This document shows, in pieces, positions 23,617 through 35,600 of a DNA stretch of 64,000 bases. The stretch is from the NCBI GenBank assembly GCA_003255065.1, contig QAOA01000694.1, forward strand, positions 69,756-133,755. Direction: 5' to 3'. This DNA is from Cercis canadensis. Taxonomy: Eukaryota > Streptophyta > Magnoliopsida > Fabales > Fabaceae. Numbering within the stretch: position 1 is the stretch's first letter; every line of letters starts with the position of its first letter. The notes beneath the pieces were generated by a model, which was not told where the DNA came from, did not search any database, and was given only the letters and a program-made list of their open reading frames with translations. The position numbers and the translations under genes are program-made.

Positions 23617-25078
23617 ATGGTCGCAAGAACCCCATCAAAGCAGAAGAAAATGTTTGCTGCGCTCAATCCGGCTCTAATCAGAGAAACTGTTAAGAAAGTA
23701 AATTGGTTTACTTTTTCCCCTTGCTTGGTGTCAGAAAAGAGAACATTTCAATTCAACATGCGAATTTCCCCTCGTTAGTTGAACATCAAATACATATTTT
23801 TATTTTCGTTGTTCTTCCATAATTACTAATTTTTGTGGGTCTCTGAAGGTGGATCGGTGCATGGCTCGGCTGCAGGAGCTTCAGTACACGGTGGCCGGTG
23901 GAACGAAGGTGATCTCAGGGGTGAATCTCAGCCCTCGCAGCACCAGAGGTTATTTAAGAACTAGTCTCAGGTGCAAGCAAGAATCAGTCAGGTACATTTT
24001 GGTTTGAATTAGGTTCTAAATGATTGTAATTTAAAACCACACCTTTTTTTGGTTGATTTGCGCTATGTTGGTTTTGGTGTTTTTGTTTTTCCCTGTAACT
24101 CAAATGGTATCTCTGTGTTTTTCGCCATTTTGAAGGATCAAGAATAGTGCTCCTAGGAGATCTCCGGTGGGGAAGTTTCCAGCTAATACAGGAGGAGGTC
24201 TTGCTCATTCTCACACTCTCTCTCTCTCTCTGAAAGAAATCCAAGGCAAGGACCAATTGATCTGATTTGCCCATTAACTTAATTACTTGAATGCAGGTGA
24301 ATGGAAGCGAATGTCATTACCCGCAATGCTTGTAGGTGAAACTGTCGGAGAAATTCTACAGGCAAGTCAATTTGCCAGAGAAATAGTTTCAGCAGTTGCT
24401 AGGAAAACTGCCACGGAAGACCCAAAAACTCCAGTATCGCAAAGGACAAACCAAAAAGCAAACCCAGAAAACACACAACTCAAGGCTAGAAGGAAGATGG
24501 AGAAGCAAGCCAAACTACAATCAATTCGATCAGACTCTGATTCCCCATCACTTCAACGAGCTCGTTCCCGAATCAATTTTAAGATATCTCCTCCCAAAGT
24601 TAGAGAATTTGATAAAGAAAATAACAGGTATTTGGCAAATAGGGTTTCTCCCAGGAATAGGCCATGGGCTAGAAAGGCTGTACTATTTCCAAACCCTTTG
24701 TTCCTCTCTACACCTTCGACCAAGCAGCAAAAATTTTGCAAGACAAGATCTCCTGTTATATCAAGAAACAGAGGAACACCCCATAAGTTTTTGATCAAGT
24801 CCCCACCAATTGTGTCTATTTCACCCACAAGGCCTACAAGTTTGAGCAAGATTTCTTCACCCACACGACCTACAAGTTTGAGCAGGAATTCTCCAAAGAG
24901 ATCATCAGCTGTGTCTAAATTGCGCCGATCTTTCTCTCCTTCAAGACTGGCAACCAGATTAGTTTCACCGCTGAAGAGCAAAAGAAGTATACAAAAAAGT
25001 GAAGGGTCAATAAGCGGACTGAAACAGCGCCCAGTGTCAACATCAGTGCAAATGCAATTCCCTGCTCGAAGAGTTTGA
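23617..25078 (+). CDS. TAN1: Microtubule-binding protein TANGLED
   Basis: Four exons (23617-23697, 23849-23991, 24136-24197, 24297-25078) give 355 codons. The start [11 protein letters not shown] and the blocks [40 protein letters not shown] and [19 protein letters not shown] are hallmarks of TANGLED. The protein is strongly basic, rich in Lys, Arg, Ser and Pro, with no enzyme motif. TANGLED binds microtubules, marks the cortical division site from preprophase through cytokinesis and guides the new cell plate. It acts with POK kinesins in Arabidopsis. Its length is nearer to the maize protein than to the longer Arabidopsis one as I remember them. Residues in the C-terminal third contain a perfect-length 12-residue duplication coded at 24821-24892. 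An MSA-like cluster upstream fits mitotic expression. Confidence 0.93.
24821..24892 (+). repeat. 36-bp coding tandem duplication in TANGLED
   Basis: Two adjacent 36-base units (24821-24856 and 24857-24892) encode [12 protein letters not shown] and [12 protein letters not shown]. The unit is Ser/Thr-Pro rich and basic. Confidence 0.9.
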
Positions 25079-25814
25079 GAACATAAATGCATGTTCTACT
25101 CTGCCTTTATTTTGTCTGCGAGTCCAGGAATTCTTATTGTTCATAGTTATATTCTTTCGTTTTCTTTGGTGGTGTGGATTTTTTTTCCTTAATGTCCAGA
25201 TTTCTTTTTTCTCTTTTTTCACATTCAATCATGAATACAAGTCACAAATTCAATGCCAACGCTTCTTTAAGAAACACCCCAAGGATTTTGAAGCACAGAA
25301 TGTCATCATTAACAACTGTAAATTTTTATTGACAAGCAGCGATTAACAAGGGATAAGTAGTTTCTGATCAACACGTCATATTTAATCATTAATGCAAGTC
25401 ATAGAGAGAGGTATTGAGTCACATCACAAACCAAAACAACAGATTTCATAGGCAATCTCATGCCACATAATTCTGATTATTTTCTTATATCCATAATACA
25501 ATTGCACACAAACTTGGAGACGTGCATCCATATCACAACCCAAAAAGAAAAAGAAAAATTTCAAGCAACACCTCTATAAAAAGCTTTACATAGCACAACA
25601 ACACGGACAACCTAAGCTCTTGGGAGAACATAGAAGCTTTATCTGGCTGACACGCTGAAAAATTTAACTGAGCTCGTGCGATGTCTCAGTACTGTATCCA
25701 CAAAGAATGGCAAAAGCGCCATATCGGGTATGATATTAACACCCCAACCAAAGCTGCAGCAAATGTTTGCACCCTGTGGCTAATAAGATCCCTTCATGTA
25801 CCTGTAACATACTC
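25079..25814. other. Convergent 3' flank of TANGLED and ANP-type MAPKKK
   Basis: The two genes meet tail to tail. The interval should hold both 3' UTRs. No further gene was found; the open frame at 25681-25953 lies over the last MAPKKK exon and its 3' UTR in antisense. Confidence 0.5.
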
Positions 25815-28800
25815 TTATTTGCTGGGAGATGCAAATCTTGTCCGCTCTCGCTGCCGATGTAAAGCTCGATCCTTTGGTGATGATGTTTTTCCTCCCATAC
25901 CTGCTTGGCGCATCATTTCTGCAAAGTTGCCCAGGTCCCATGTGAATAAATAAATAATATCAAATTTTTCAATGTTAAATGCATGATAGACAAAGAAAAC
26001 TCAAACTGAGAAGCTTTGTCCGAGAGGGAAAACATATATATATATATAAAAAAAANGAGGGAAAACATATATATATATATATAAAAAAAATTAAAAAAAC
26101 GCAAACTGATTCTTAAATTCTTAAAAACAAATGAAAATGATAAGTTAGAAACTTCCAACCTCGTTTTCTCTCAAGCTCCTGGTCAAGCTCTTCTTTCCAC
26201 TTCCTCTGTCTCTCAGAAAAGCTTAAACTGCAAGTATAACATCCGGTTCATCTCTATATATCTAAAGATAATTGACAGTGGGACAAGCAAAGGATTACTC
26301 CACACACAAACCTCGGGCTAGTTGGCTCCTGCTGGGAGTCAACTAAAATTCCTTTCAATTCATTTATTGGAGATGATGGAATATCCTGTGAACTATGATC
26401 ACTTGCATTGCCAACATTTGATGGAGACCTGCCATTACTTCCAGGACTTCCAGCACTAAAACTGTCAACAGCTTTAGATGGGGTGCCAAGCGGTGCCCGA
26501 CTTGGTGACCTACTTTTAGGAGGTAATTTCAAGTACTTTGGAGCAGTTTCATCACTCGTGTTTTCAACCACATTGGGAGAACAAGACGTATTCAAAGTGT
26601 TGTAAAACTCTTCATACAAAGGTGTCTGCAGTTTTTTTAGTTCTAGAGCCTGCAATATAGTTATTGACAAAATAAAAAACATTTTAGTGGACAAAATGAT
26701 CAACAAAATGTGACTTTCAGAATAAATAACTTAATTCCAACTAAAGGCAAAACCTTCTCATCCAAAAAGGCTTTAATTTTTGACTCCGTAAGTTCATCAT
26801 CTTCCTCAGAGAGAGATGGTCCACATGGAAAGGAAAAATCTTTCTGCCCCTCATTGGAAGCCCCAGAGTGGCCAGAAGGCATGTCAAGTTCATCAGTATT
26901 AAAATTAACTGCTCTTTGTTCCAGTTCTGGACTCGCATCAAATTTGCTCCCCCAATCATCTGATGGATCAGACATTGGGTTGAAACTCTACATAGCTAAA
27001 GAATTAGTTTCTGAAAATTCTTTAATTACTTATGAATTATAACATATCATATGGACCAAAATGAAACACCTTAATATTTTCTGACATCAAAGAAGATCTG
27101 AATTTGACATCACCCTCAGAGAAATCATCTTTGTCATCAATCTCACACATGTCATCATCATCATTCATTCCCCAAAATTGTTTATCTCCTGACTCCTGAG
27201 GATGAAGAGCTGAACAGCAGAGACTACAAAAATTACAAACATTTGTTAAGCCGGAGCAGATTAACATTACACTAGCATCAGTTAATAATATGCCACTCAA
27301 AAATACCGTTTTACAAAAGTCAAAGCAGAGACATCCAAATCTTATAAGTTCAAAAGACAATATTTTAATCCTTACGAAGTTTTGGCATTGATGTTGGCGG
27401 CACATGATGGTGAAGAAGCCACAGAATTTTCCTGCAGAACCGAAAGTTATTTTCCTCAGAAGATGGTTTACAGATGCAACTGTATCTTAAAGATTACTTT
27501 TAACTATATACAAACCATGGCAGAAGTACACGAAAGAGGAAGAGAATCCATGTGTTCACCAGTAACAAAGGGATGCTGCACCAATTAGCAAACTTAATCT
27601 CAGGGAATATCATCTTTGCATAACACTGTGAAATCAATAAAGCATACTCGACTACAAAATCTACAGTAGAATGAAAATGGTCAAAATGTGGTATCCTATG
27701 CACATTCAACAAATAGAAATGCCAAAAGAATCACCTGCAGCAACTCTGCTGCTGATAGCCGCAAATTTGGTTCCCTAGAAAAGGATAAAATACATCACTT
27801 GCAATCTATATATTAAATAACACTTGGAAGAAAAATATAGCAGGCATTTGCTCTATATCCCTCTTTCTGACACACCCCCAACAGAAGGTAAGCAAAATGG
27901 AAATTTAGTATTTAAACTCTTCTTTCTAGAAATCAGTTATTGTGGAAACATACCAAGAGAGTTCTCACACCCCAACCAACCCCCCCCCCCCCCNCCCCCC
28001 CAAGAAAAAAAAGACAAAATTTCCATAATGTTTAACATATTTTAATTTCCAGGATATAGTTCTAGCAACAAGAATTCGTTGATTCTGGCCAAAGTTTAAA
28101 TGCTCCAAATTGAGACTCAAAAACTTATAAGGCATATTGAAAGGAGGGGACGATTAGATGTAACATACTTCTGCAAACATTGCAGCAGAAAATCTTTTGC
28201 TCCAGCAGAGAGATGCTCAGGGATAGGTGGATGAGACTTTGTTGTCCCAATATGGAAGAGAGCAGCAACCTGAAGGTCCAATCTATTAGTTAATATTCAG
28301 TGAGCAACTCAAACAAAATTTTAAGACATAGAACATTGGATACCTCTTGGTACTGTTGGCTCCAAGGTGGTTTCCCAGTGGCCATCTCGATCACAGTGCA
28401 GCCAACGCTCCATATATCAGCAGAGCTGAAAAAACATTACAAAGGATGCAGAATTAAAATAGGAATGTGTACAAACATATATAAGAATTTCAGAAAAGAA
28501 AAAAGAATCAAGGGCTCAAACAGTGTATAAGAAGCTCCTATAAAAATTCATGCATAAAACATAACAACCACGACTACCATACAAAACAAGTGGTTTATAA
28601 TGATGATTATGCTGCATATTGCATAATACCAAAAAGCTTAAATGCATAGTTCAACACTTAGAGAATCATAAAAAGGAAATTTATTCAATCTCAACTATCA
28701 TTCTGAGTGACATCTAGCCACAAGAAACTCCCAGTTTCAATAAAGTAGTGCTCTTCAAATTATTTAATTCTCATATCAACTGGATGAAGCATGCAAAACA

Positions 28801-31068
28801 TTTAAGGCTCCTATCTATATAAATCCGGTAAATTTCTCCCAGTTTCTTTCAAATATGAAAGGTGATATGGATGTGCCTTCAAAACAAGGAATAAAGGTGT
28901 TTTACCGGTTAGGAAAAAATAATTACAATCTCAATAAATAGTTAATGGAGAAAGGGATACTTGGTCTTAGTCATGGTAAATGTTCTGTTGCCAGACTTAA
29001 TACAGAAGTTATACTTGGAAGCCCTTTCATGTCTCTACAGTTCAAAAAATACAATTACGCAAGTCCCTGTTTTACATAGTTATGAATAGTGGACAAAGAT
29101 CTGTTTAATTTTACATTTCAATTCAATATCATTAGTTGTATATTAGTAGATTATCATATGGAAGAAAGGTATTAAATGAAAGGGGGGAAGAGAGAGAATG
29201 AGGTAGAACTCATTTACAAGTATATTGAATATATAATAGAATGCCAAACAATATCTTAAGACGGATAATGTCCTTACAAGCTATGCCCAGTCTGGAGAAT
29301 AACTTCAGGAGCCATCCAGTATGGGGTACCCTTCATAGACTTGGCACCAGAAATGGTAGCCTAGAGCAATGAACCTTTTAGACCAATATACATATGAAAG
29401 AGCCTTCACAATATAAAAACATTGTGTATAATAGTAGATGACAGATAAGAAGAGAATACCAGCTCAACGACCTGTTTGGATGCCCCAAAATCTGCAAGTT
29501 TTATGCATCCCTTATTGTCTACAAGAATATTTGCTCCCTGAATAAAACTTAGAATAGAACATTAGACACTCAAAAAGAACCAGTTTAACATGTATGGTTA
29601 ATGGAATTATAGAAAAGCCACCTTAATGTCCCTGTGCATGATTCCATTTTTGTGCAAGTACTCCAGTCCCAGCAATAATTGCTTCGTGAAAGTTCTTACA
29701 ACCTGGTTAATGAATTAGTAGCAATAATATGTGGCATACAATGTAGAACTACCAATTAGAAATGTTCAGTGGCTAAACTTACAGCCTCAGGGAAAGCTCC
29801 AAACTTCCCCAAGAGTGATGATATGGATCCACCAGGTACAAACTCCAGGAGAATATTTAAGCTGTCCTCCTCTCTAACTGTACCCAAATATCTCTATGGC
29901 CAAAAAAACAATAAAGTCAAGAGAGAGTTTGGATGAACTGACGCCTTTATCAATTTCATCCACTAATAGAAGATCATACTCACAACAATGTTGGGATGTG
30001 AAAGATCTTTAAGAAGCTTAACTTCTTCCTCAAGCTCCTTTATGTGAGTCTGCTAGTAGTACGCAATATGTTATTCGCAAAACCAGCATAAAAGACTTCT
30101 GGTAATTCAATCAAGATCTCGAAGATAAACACTGACAAAGTTTGAAATAATGCAAAATGTGGAAACAAATTTAACATACTAGAAATAGTTAAACATCTGA
30201 AAATCATAATTGTTTCTATTATTTTCCACTTCTTGTAAGTTGTAACCGTATATTAAAGACTAACAATCAATAAACTGGCAGATTTTTGTTTTCGTTGATG
30301 CAATCAGAATTCAGAAATCCTTGCACAAAAATTGAGATACATATAATTCATTGAAAAGAGGAACACACAAGATACCGCAATCACTGTGATAATTTTCTCA
30401 ATACATAATATTGCTAAGAAAACGGACGGGAACTTAAATTTGAACCTGTGCCTTCTCCTTGGAAGCACTATTTGCCGCAATCAGAACCTAAACAAAACAG
30501 ACCAAAATTATAATGAGTTTAAGTAAAAGTAAACCCAACCTAGAGAAAAATTGACATGGAGAGAACTGAAGAAGACCGAGAAACGATCAGGTAGTCAATT
30601 TTGAAGATCCAACCGAAAAGGAAAAGAGAGGGAGAAATTGAAAGCTACTTTAGAACTTAAAATAAAATCTATGTTTAAACCAAAAAGGGGTACAAAATCA
30701 AAAGGAAAATAAAAGGATAGCATATTGAAAAATCGAAATTAACATCCAACGGAAATGCCAATGGAGAAGGAACTTCTAACCTGTTTCACTGCTAAAAGCT
30801 CGCCTGAATCAAGATTCATCCCCATGTAAACTCGGCCAAAGGCACCGCAGCCGATCAACTCTCCCTTGCGCCATCGGATCATAGGTGAGGTATCCTTGGG
30901 GATCGGTGGTAACGGCGGTGACGCCGGCGAGGGTTTAGAGAACACTCTGGACTTGCGGATGCAAGAATTAATCTTATCCACTAGGGTTCCTCCAAGTGGG
31001 GCTTCTTCGTTCTCCGGAAAAGTACGGAATACCAGTGATCGGCGAACTGATCCAAAAATGTCCTGCAT
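25815..31068 (-). CDS. ANP/NPK1-type MAP kinase kinase kinase
   Basis: Seventeen exons on the minus strand (31068-30781, 30487-30446, 30049-29984, 29893-29783, 29702-29622, 29537-29460, 29360-29278, 28425-28344, 28269-28169, 27774-27735, 27575-27516, 27431-27376, 27223-27070, 26987-26754, 26649-26312, 26227-26160, 25918-25815) join in frame to 661 codons, the size of ANP1-ANP3. The N-terminus [15 protein letters not shown] is diagnostic. The kinase domain (about 66-330) has the Gly loop [11 protein letters not shown], Lys95, HRDIK (192-196), DFG (212-214) and APE (239-241), so it should be active. The regulatory half carries the conserved acidic [14 protein letters not shown] block and [18 protein letters not shown], and a basic coiled tail. 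In tobacco the NPK1 C-terminus binds the kinesin NACK1, which turns on the MAPK cascade that expands the phragmoplast; ANPs also act in oxidative stress. ANP1, ANP2 or ANP3 orthology is not resolved here. Confidence 0.95.
26022..26092. other. Single N at 26056 between duplicated blocks
   Basis: The block gagggaaaacat(at)n-aaaaaaaa occurs just left of the N and again just right of it. It lies in the last intron of the MAPKKK gene. Two copies flanking one N look like an assembly join, not real sequence. Confidence 0.75.
27981..28001. repeat. Poly-C run with an N at 27994
   Basis: Thirteen C, one N and seven C in MAPKKK intron 9. On the transcript it is a poly-G run. The N most likely marks an unresolved homopolymer length. 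Confidence 0.85.
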
Positions 31069-32652
31069 TTGTGTCTGAGTCTCTCAGTATGGGTGAGCGT
31101 GATGAGGAGAGAGATGTTATTGTTGCGTCGGCAAAACACACAAGGGGAGGAGGGAAAAGAGTTCGGGGAGAACACTTTTCAAAAATTGGAACATACAAAT
31201 AAAAAATTAATTCAATTTTGTTAATTGTAACTTTTTTAATACTAATTATTTTCTTAAACACCATTACTCTTCTTTGTGAAACTCATCATTCTTGACTTGA
31301 CTTTTTTGATTTACTGCTTTAACATTATCGATTTATCACTGTATTTCCTGAAACCCCGTAATCATTTGGCTAAAAAAAAAAAGGAAAGCTCACAATTGAA
31401 CATTATCTATGGTCCATAACCAAATTATTAAATTCAATGAGAATAATAGGTGGCGCATTTTTTTTAAGTAAATACGAATATCTGGTATTTGTTCACCAAA
31501 TAAGAACTTCTGGTTCACTTTCTGCATTTTAATTGGTAGCACATATTTTATTTAATTTATTATTATCAATTTTCATGTCTATAATGTCAAAAAATAAAAG
31601 AACCAAATAACTTGTAACTAAATAATACTAAAATTGTCCTAAAGACTTATGGATTATGTGTTGGAATTCAAAGTCTTAACTAAAATTATCAAAAAAACAA
31701 TAATACTTACACATTTAAAAATGGAGGTATATAAAATTTAAATTGTATAAATTTGTATTTTAGTATTTTCATGCAGGCAAGTGTACAGAAGACATATTCT
31801 ACATGTATAAAAAATCATAGAATTTAAATTTGATCTACATATTAATAGAAATTCTATACATTATTATTAAACATAATAAGTGTTATATCATTAAAATAAT
31901 ACAGATTTTTCAATAACAGTAAATAATTTCAATACCTTTTATATAAACTTTGTTTACATTAAACAATCATCAAAATTAAATCTAAAATGATAACTCTATC
32001 TCAAATATTGTGCTTCATTTAAAAGTCAAAAAAAAATTTATGTTTCTATTATTCTTACTTTTTATTTTTAATCAATATAAGTGGAGGACAATTTCAAAAC
32101 TACAATAGTAAGTGTGATAAATTAAAATAATAGTTTTTTGAAAGTTGTAATATTTATTTAATAAACTAAAACTTCTTAAGAATTATAGATAGGTGAACGA
32201 TTAAAAAAGTTAAACTATTTATAAGGTAAAAATTACTATTTTTTTGTCCAATTTTAATCTCACATAATTTTTTTTTTATATGTAATCTCACATAAATTTG
32301 AGTAACATGAATTAAATACTTAAATAATTATATAAAATTACATTTTATAGTATGAAGATATTTTTACTCATGCCAACTCATTTCTTATAAGCTTTGCACA
32401 AAAACAACAATTATATATATATATGCAAAACTTATATTTTGCAAATAACAAAAAAATAGCATTAGCCCCCAGCATAAAAAAATGTTTAGCAACAATTTGT
32501 ATTTAGTTTTTTTGAAGTCTAGGTCTAGCCAAACAAAGTCAAAACATATTGCAACCACCTATTTCGTTCTCTTCAGAGTTGAGAGTATCCCAGAGAGCAG
32601 AGCTTGGTGACTCTCCTTACGGGCGCCCAATATTCTCCATACCTTGGCAATC
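31069..32652. promoter_or_regulatory. Divergent intergenic region, MAPKKK / aminopeptidase P
   Basis: The 1.58 kb between the two diverging genes is very AT-rich from about 31200 to 32500. It should hold both promoters. Several short palindromic AT stretches exist but no repeat family, RNA gene or ORF could be supported. Confidence 0.45.
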
Positions 32653-35600
32653 ATGTACTCGCTGTCATCACCCACAGTGCAGCGAGTCATAGTTTCATCA
32701 ACTTTCACCTCCTGCACTCTTTCAAACACAAGGTATTTAAGCTTCCTTTCTCTCTCGGACCCAATTTGCTGTAAATTCAAAACGGGCCCCAAGTTTATCA
32801 GAGAATCCCGAAAATTCCCTTTCTTCACCGTCCGGAATTGCACTTCCATCAAAGTTAAGTCGTCGTCAGAAATTAGAAAGGCCCGTGCTGATTCCGGGCC
32901 CGACGAGAAGCTCCGTGCTCTACGAGAGCTTTTCTCCGAGCCTGGAGTTGGCATTGACGCTTACATAATCCCTTCTCAGGATGCTCACCAGGTTTAACTA
33001 TTGCTTTTAACTTTTCTCCAAATACTATTCTCAATTTTTTGGATTTTAAGTTTATGCATTCGTCCGAATAGTATTTACACTATGCTTTATATATTTATAG
33101 TTCTGTGCTTAAAGGCCTCAACAAAACAAATAGGGTTAGTAAACTCATACATATTCTATTTTGGCTTTAGAGTGAGTTCATTGCTGAATGTTACATGAGG
33201 AGGGCCTACATATCAGGGTTTACTGGTAGTGCTGGCACTGCTGTTGTTACAAAGGACAAAGCTGCTCTTTGGACAGATGGGCGATATTTTCTCCAGGTTT
33301 GGAAAAGGATTAGATTTTCCTCTTTGCTAATGCTAATAAACTCTTCTGAAGATTTTTTTTTGGAGCTCTATATCCTTTTCGCTAAGGTGGCTGTGACGTG
33401 TTATCTGCTTGAAGCATATTGATGTGAGATTTTTTTTTTCCTTTTCTTTTTTCTCAATTTAGGCAGAAAAGCAACTGAGTTCTAGTTGGATTCTCATGCG
33501 GGGAGGGAATCCTGGAGTTCCAACTACTAGCGAATGGCTTAATGATGTTTTGGCTGCTGGGTCTAGAGTTGGCATTGATCCCGTGAGTAATAGTGCTCCT
33601 CCTCATGGATGTGCTCCATTAATTAATGTTATGCTGCATTACTGATCAAATATCACTATCACATTAGAATACTCATTTGGAAGTTTATATTTTCCACTGT
33701 TTAATTCTAACATCAAGCAAGTACCGAAACTTTTGTCCATGTCATATCATATGAACAATATTGAAGGCATAGTCCATTAAGTAGTAGAGTTATTCTAACG
33801 ATTAATCTGAACATCCTCTTAGATTTTCTTTTAAAGATCTTTTGTTGATACTTTCTTTTCTCCTATGCTTGGTTTTTATAATGTTCTCAGTTCTTATATC
33901 ACATTTAATATTTTTTTTTCCCTTTTAACTTATTCATTAGCATACCCCCTATCATTATTCCTGTCCCTGATACAACATTCTCTTCCATATCGTGAAGGAA
34001 GCAGTTTCTTTTTTCTTCGGATGCTGCAGAAGAACTCAAGCAGGTCATTTCTAACAAAAACCATGAGCTGGTTTACTTGTACAATTCAAATCTTGTGGAT
34101 GAAATATGGAAAGACTCTAGACCAAAGCCTCCAAATAAGCCAGTTAGAGTACATGACCTGAAGTATGCTGGTTTAGATGTAGCATCAAAATTATCATCTT
34201 TGAGGTCAGAACTTGTTGGTACTGCTTCATCTGCAATTGTCATTTCCATGCTTGATGAAATTGCATGGTTGCTGAACTTGGTAATATATCTCAACACCTT
34301 CTTTGACTTGATCTAATGATGGTTGCTTATATCACATATCCTTGTAAACCTTCTTTCAAAATCCTATCTTATTCTAGCCTCTTGGGGTCATTCTAGATTA
34401 GTATGACTATCTTATTGGTTGCCTCATTCCAAGTGTTCTTTTTTATTAATATGAGAAACTTTTAACCTTTATCTTGCAGAGAGGAAGTGATGTTCCACAT
34501 TCACCTGTTGTCTATGCTTACTTAATTGTGGAGATTGATGGTGCAAAGCTATTTATAGATGATTCAAAAGTCACTGAAGAAGTGATAGATCACTTGAAGA
34601 AGGCAGGCATACGGTTGATGCTGTATGATTCCATCTTATCTGAAATAGAAAGGTAATATTGGGGGACCTAATGTTTTTGAATAAGGACCATCCCACTTTT
34701 TCCCTCTTTTAATGGAATAATCTAAGAAAATATAGTAGATGGATCAGGATGGATTTTTAATATTAGCATTCATTCTGTCCAATGTTTATATTATTGGTCT
34801 TGCCTGTAAAAGCTGCACCCCTTTTTTTTTTTTTGGAAATTATAGCAGGATTTTTCGTTTTCAGTTTGGCAGCAAAAGGTGCTTCTCTTTGGATGGATGG
34901 TTCATCTGTTAATGCTGCCATTGTAAATGCCTACAAGGCTGCCTGTGACAGATATTATTGGAGCCGAGACAGCAAAAATAAGACTAGAACTAAAGCATTT
35001 GATGGATCCAATGAGCAGTCTGATCTACCCACTGCAGTGCACAAATTCTCCCCGGTATCCCTAGCGAAGGCCATAAAAAATGAACCAGAGTTAGAAGGGA
35101 TGCGAAATTCTCATTTAAGGTTATCATTTCTTACTGTAATGATAATTATTATTAATATTTTTCAATGTTACCATTTAATTTCTGTGCTTTAATGATCTTT
35201 GCAAATATGTGATTTTTCTACCTTATTCTTGTGTCCAGGGACGCTACTGCTCTTGCTCAATTCTGGGACTGGCTAGAAAACGAAATTAGTGAGGACAGGA
35301 TACTAACAGAAGTGGAAGTTGCAGACAAACTGCTTGAGTTTCGCTCAAAACAAGCTGGTTTCTTGGATACAAGTTTTGATACCATAAGTGGTAGATCAAC
35401 ATTTATTCCCTCATTCCTTGTTTTTATTTTCCTTTCAGTGATTGTCAAAGAAGCATGAAATTATACAACCACAATTCATCCAACTGATATGATATTACTG
35501 TATATACCTTTTAGTTCTTTTCAACTGTATGATGTAAGCTTTATGGCATCTTTAGTTCTATTCTGCCTTTCTTTGTGACACAGAATGTATAACATCAGCT

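Noticed and set aside
24553-25092. 179-codon open frame on the minus strand
   Set aside because: It is the antisense of the TANGLED last exon and has no domain or codon evidence of its own.
33001-33198. Frame directly after aminopeptidase P exon 1
   Set aside because: It is intron sequence up to 33170; the flanking splice sites restore the conserved peptidase frame without it.
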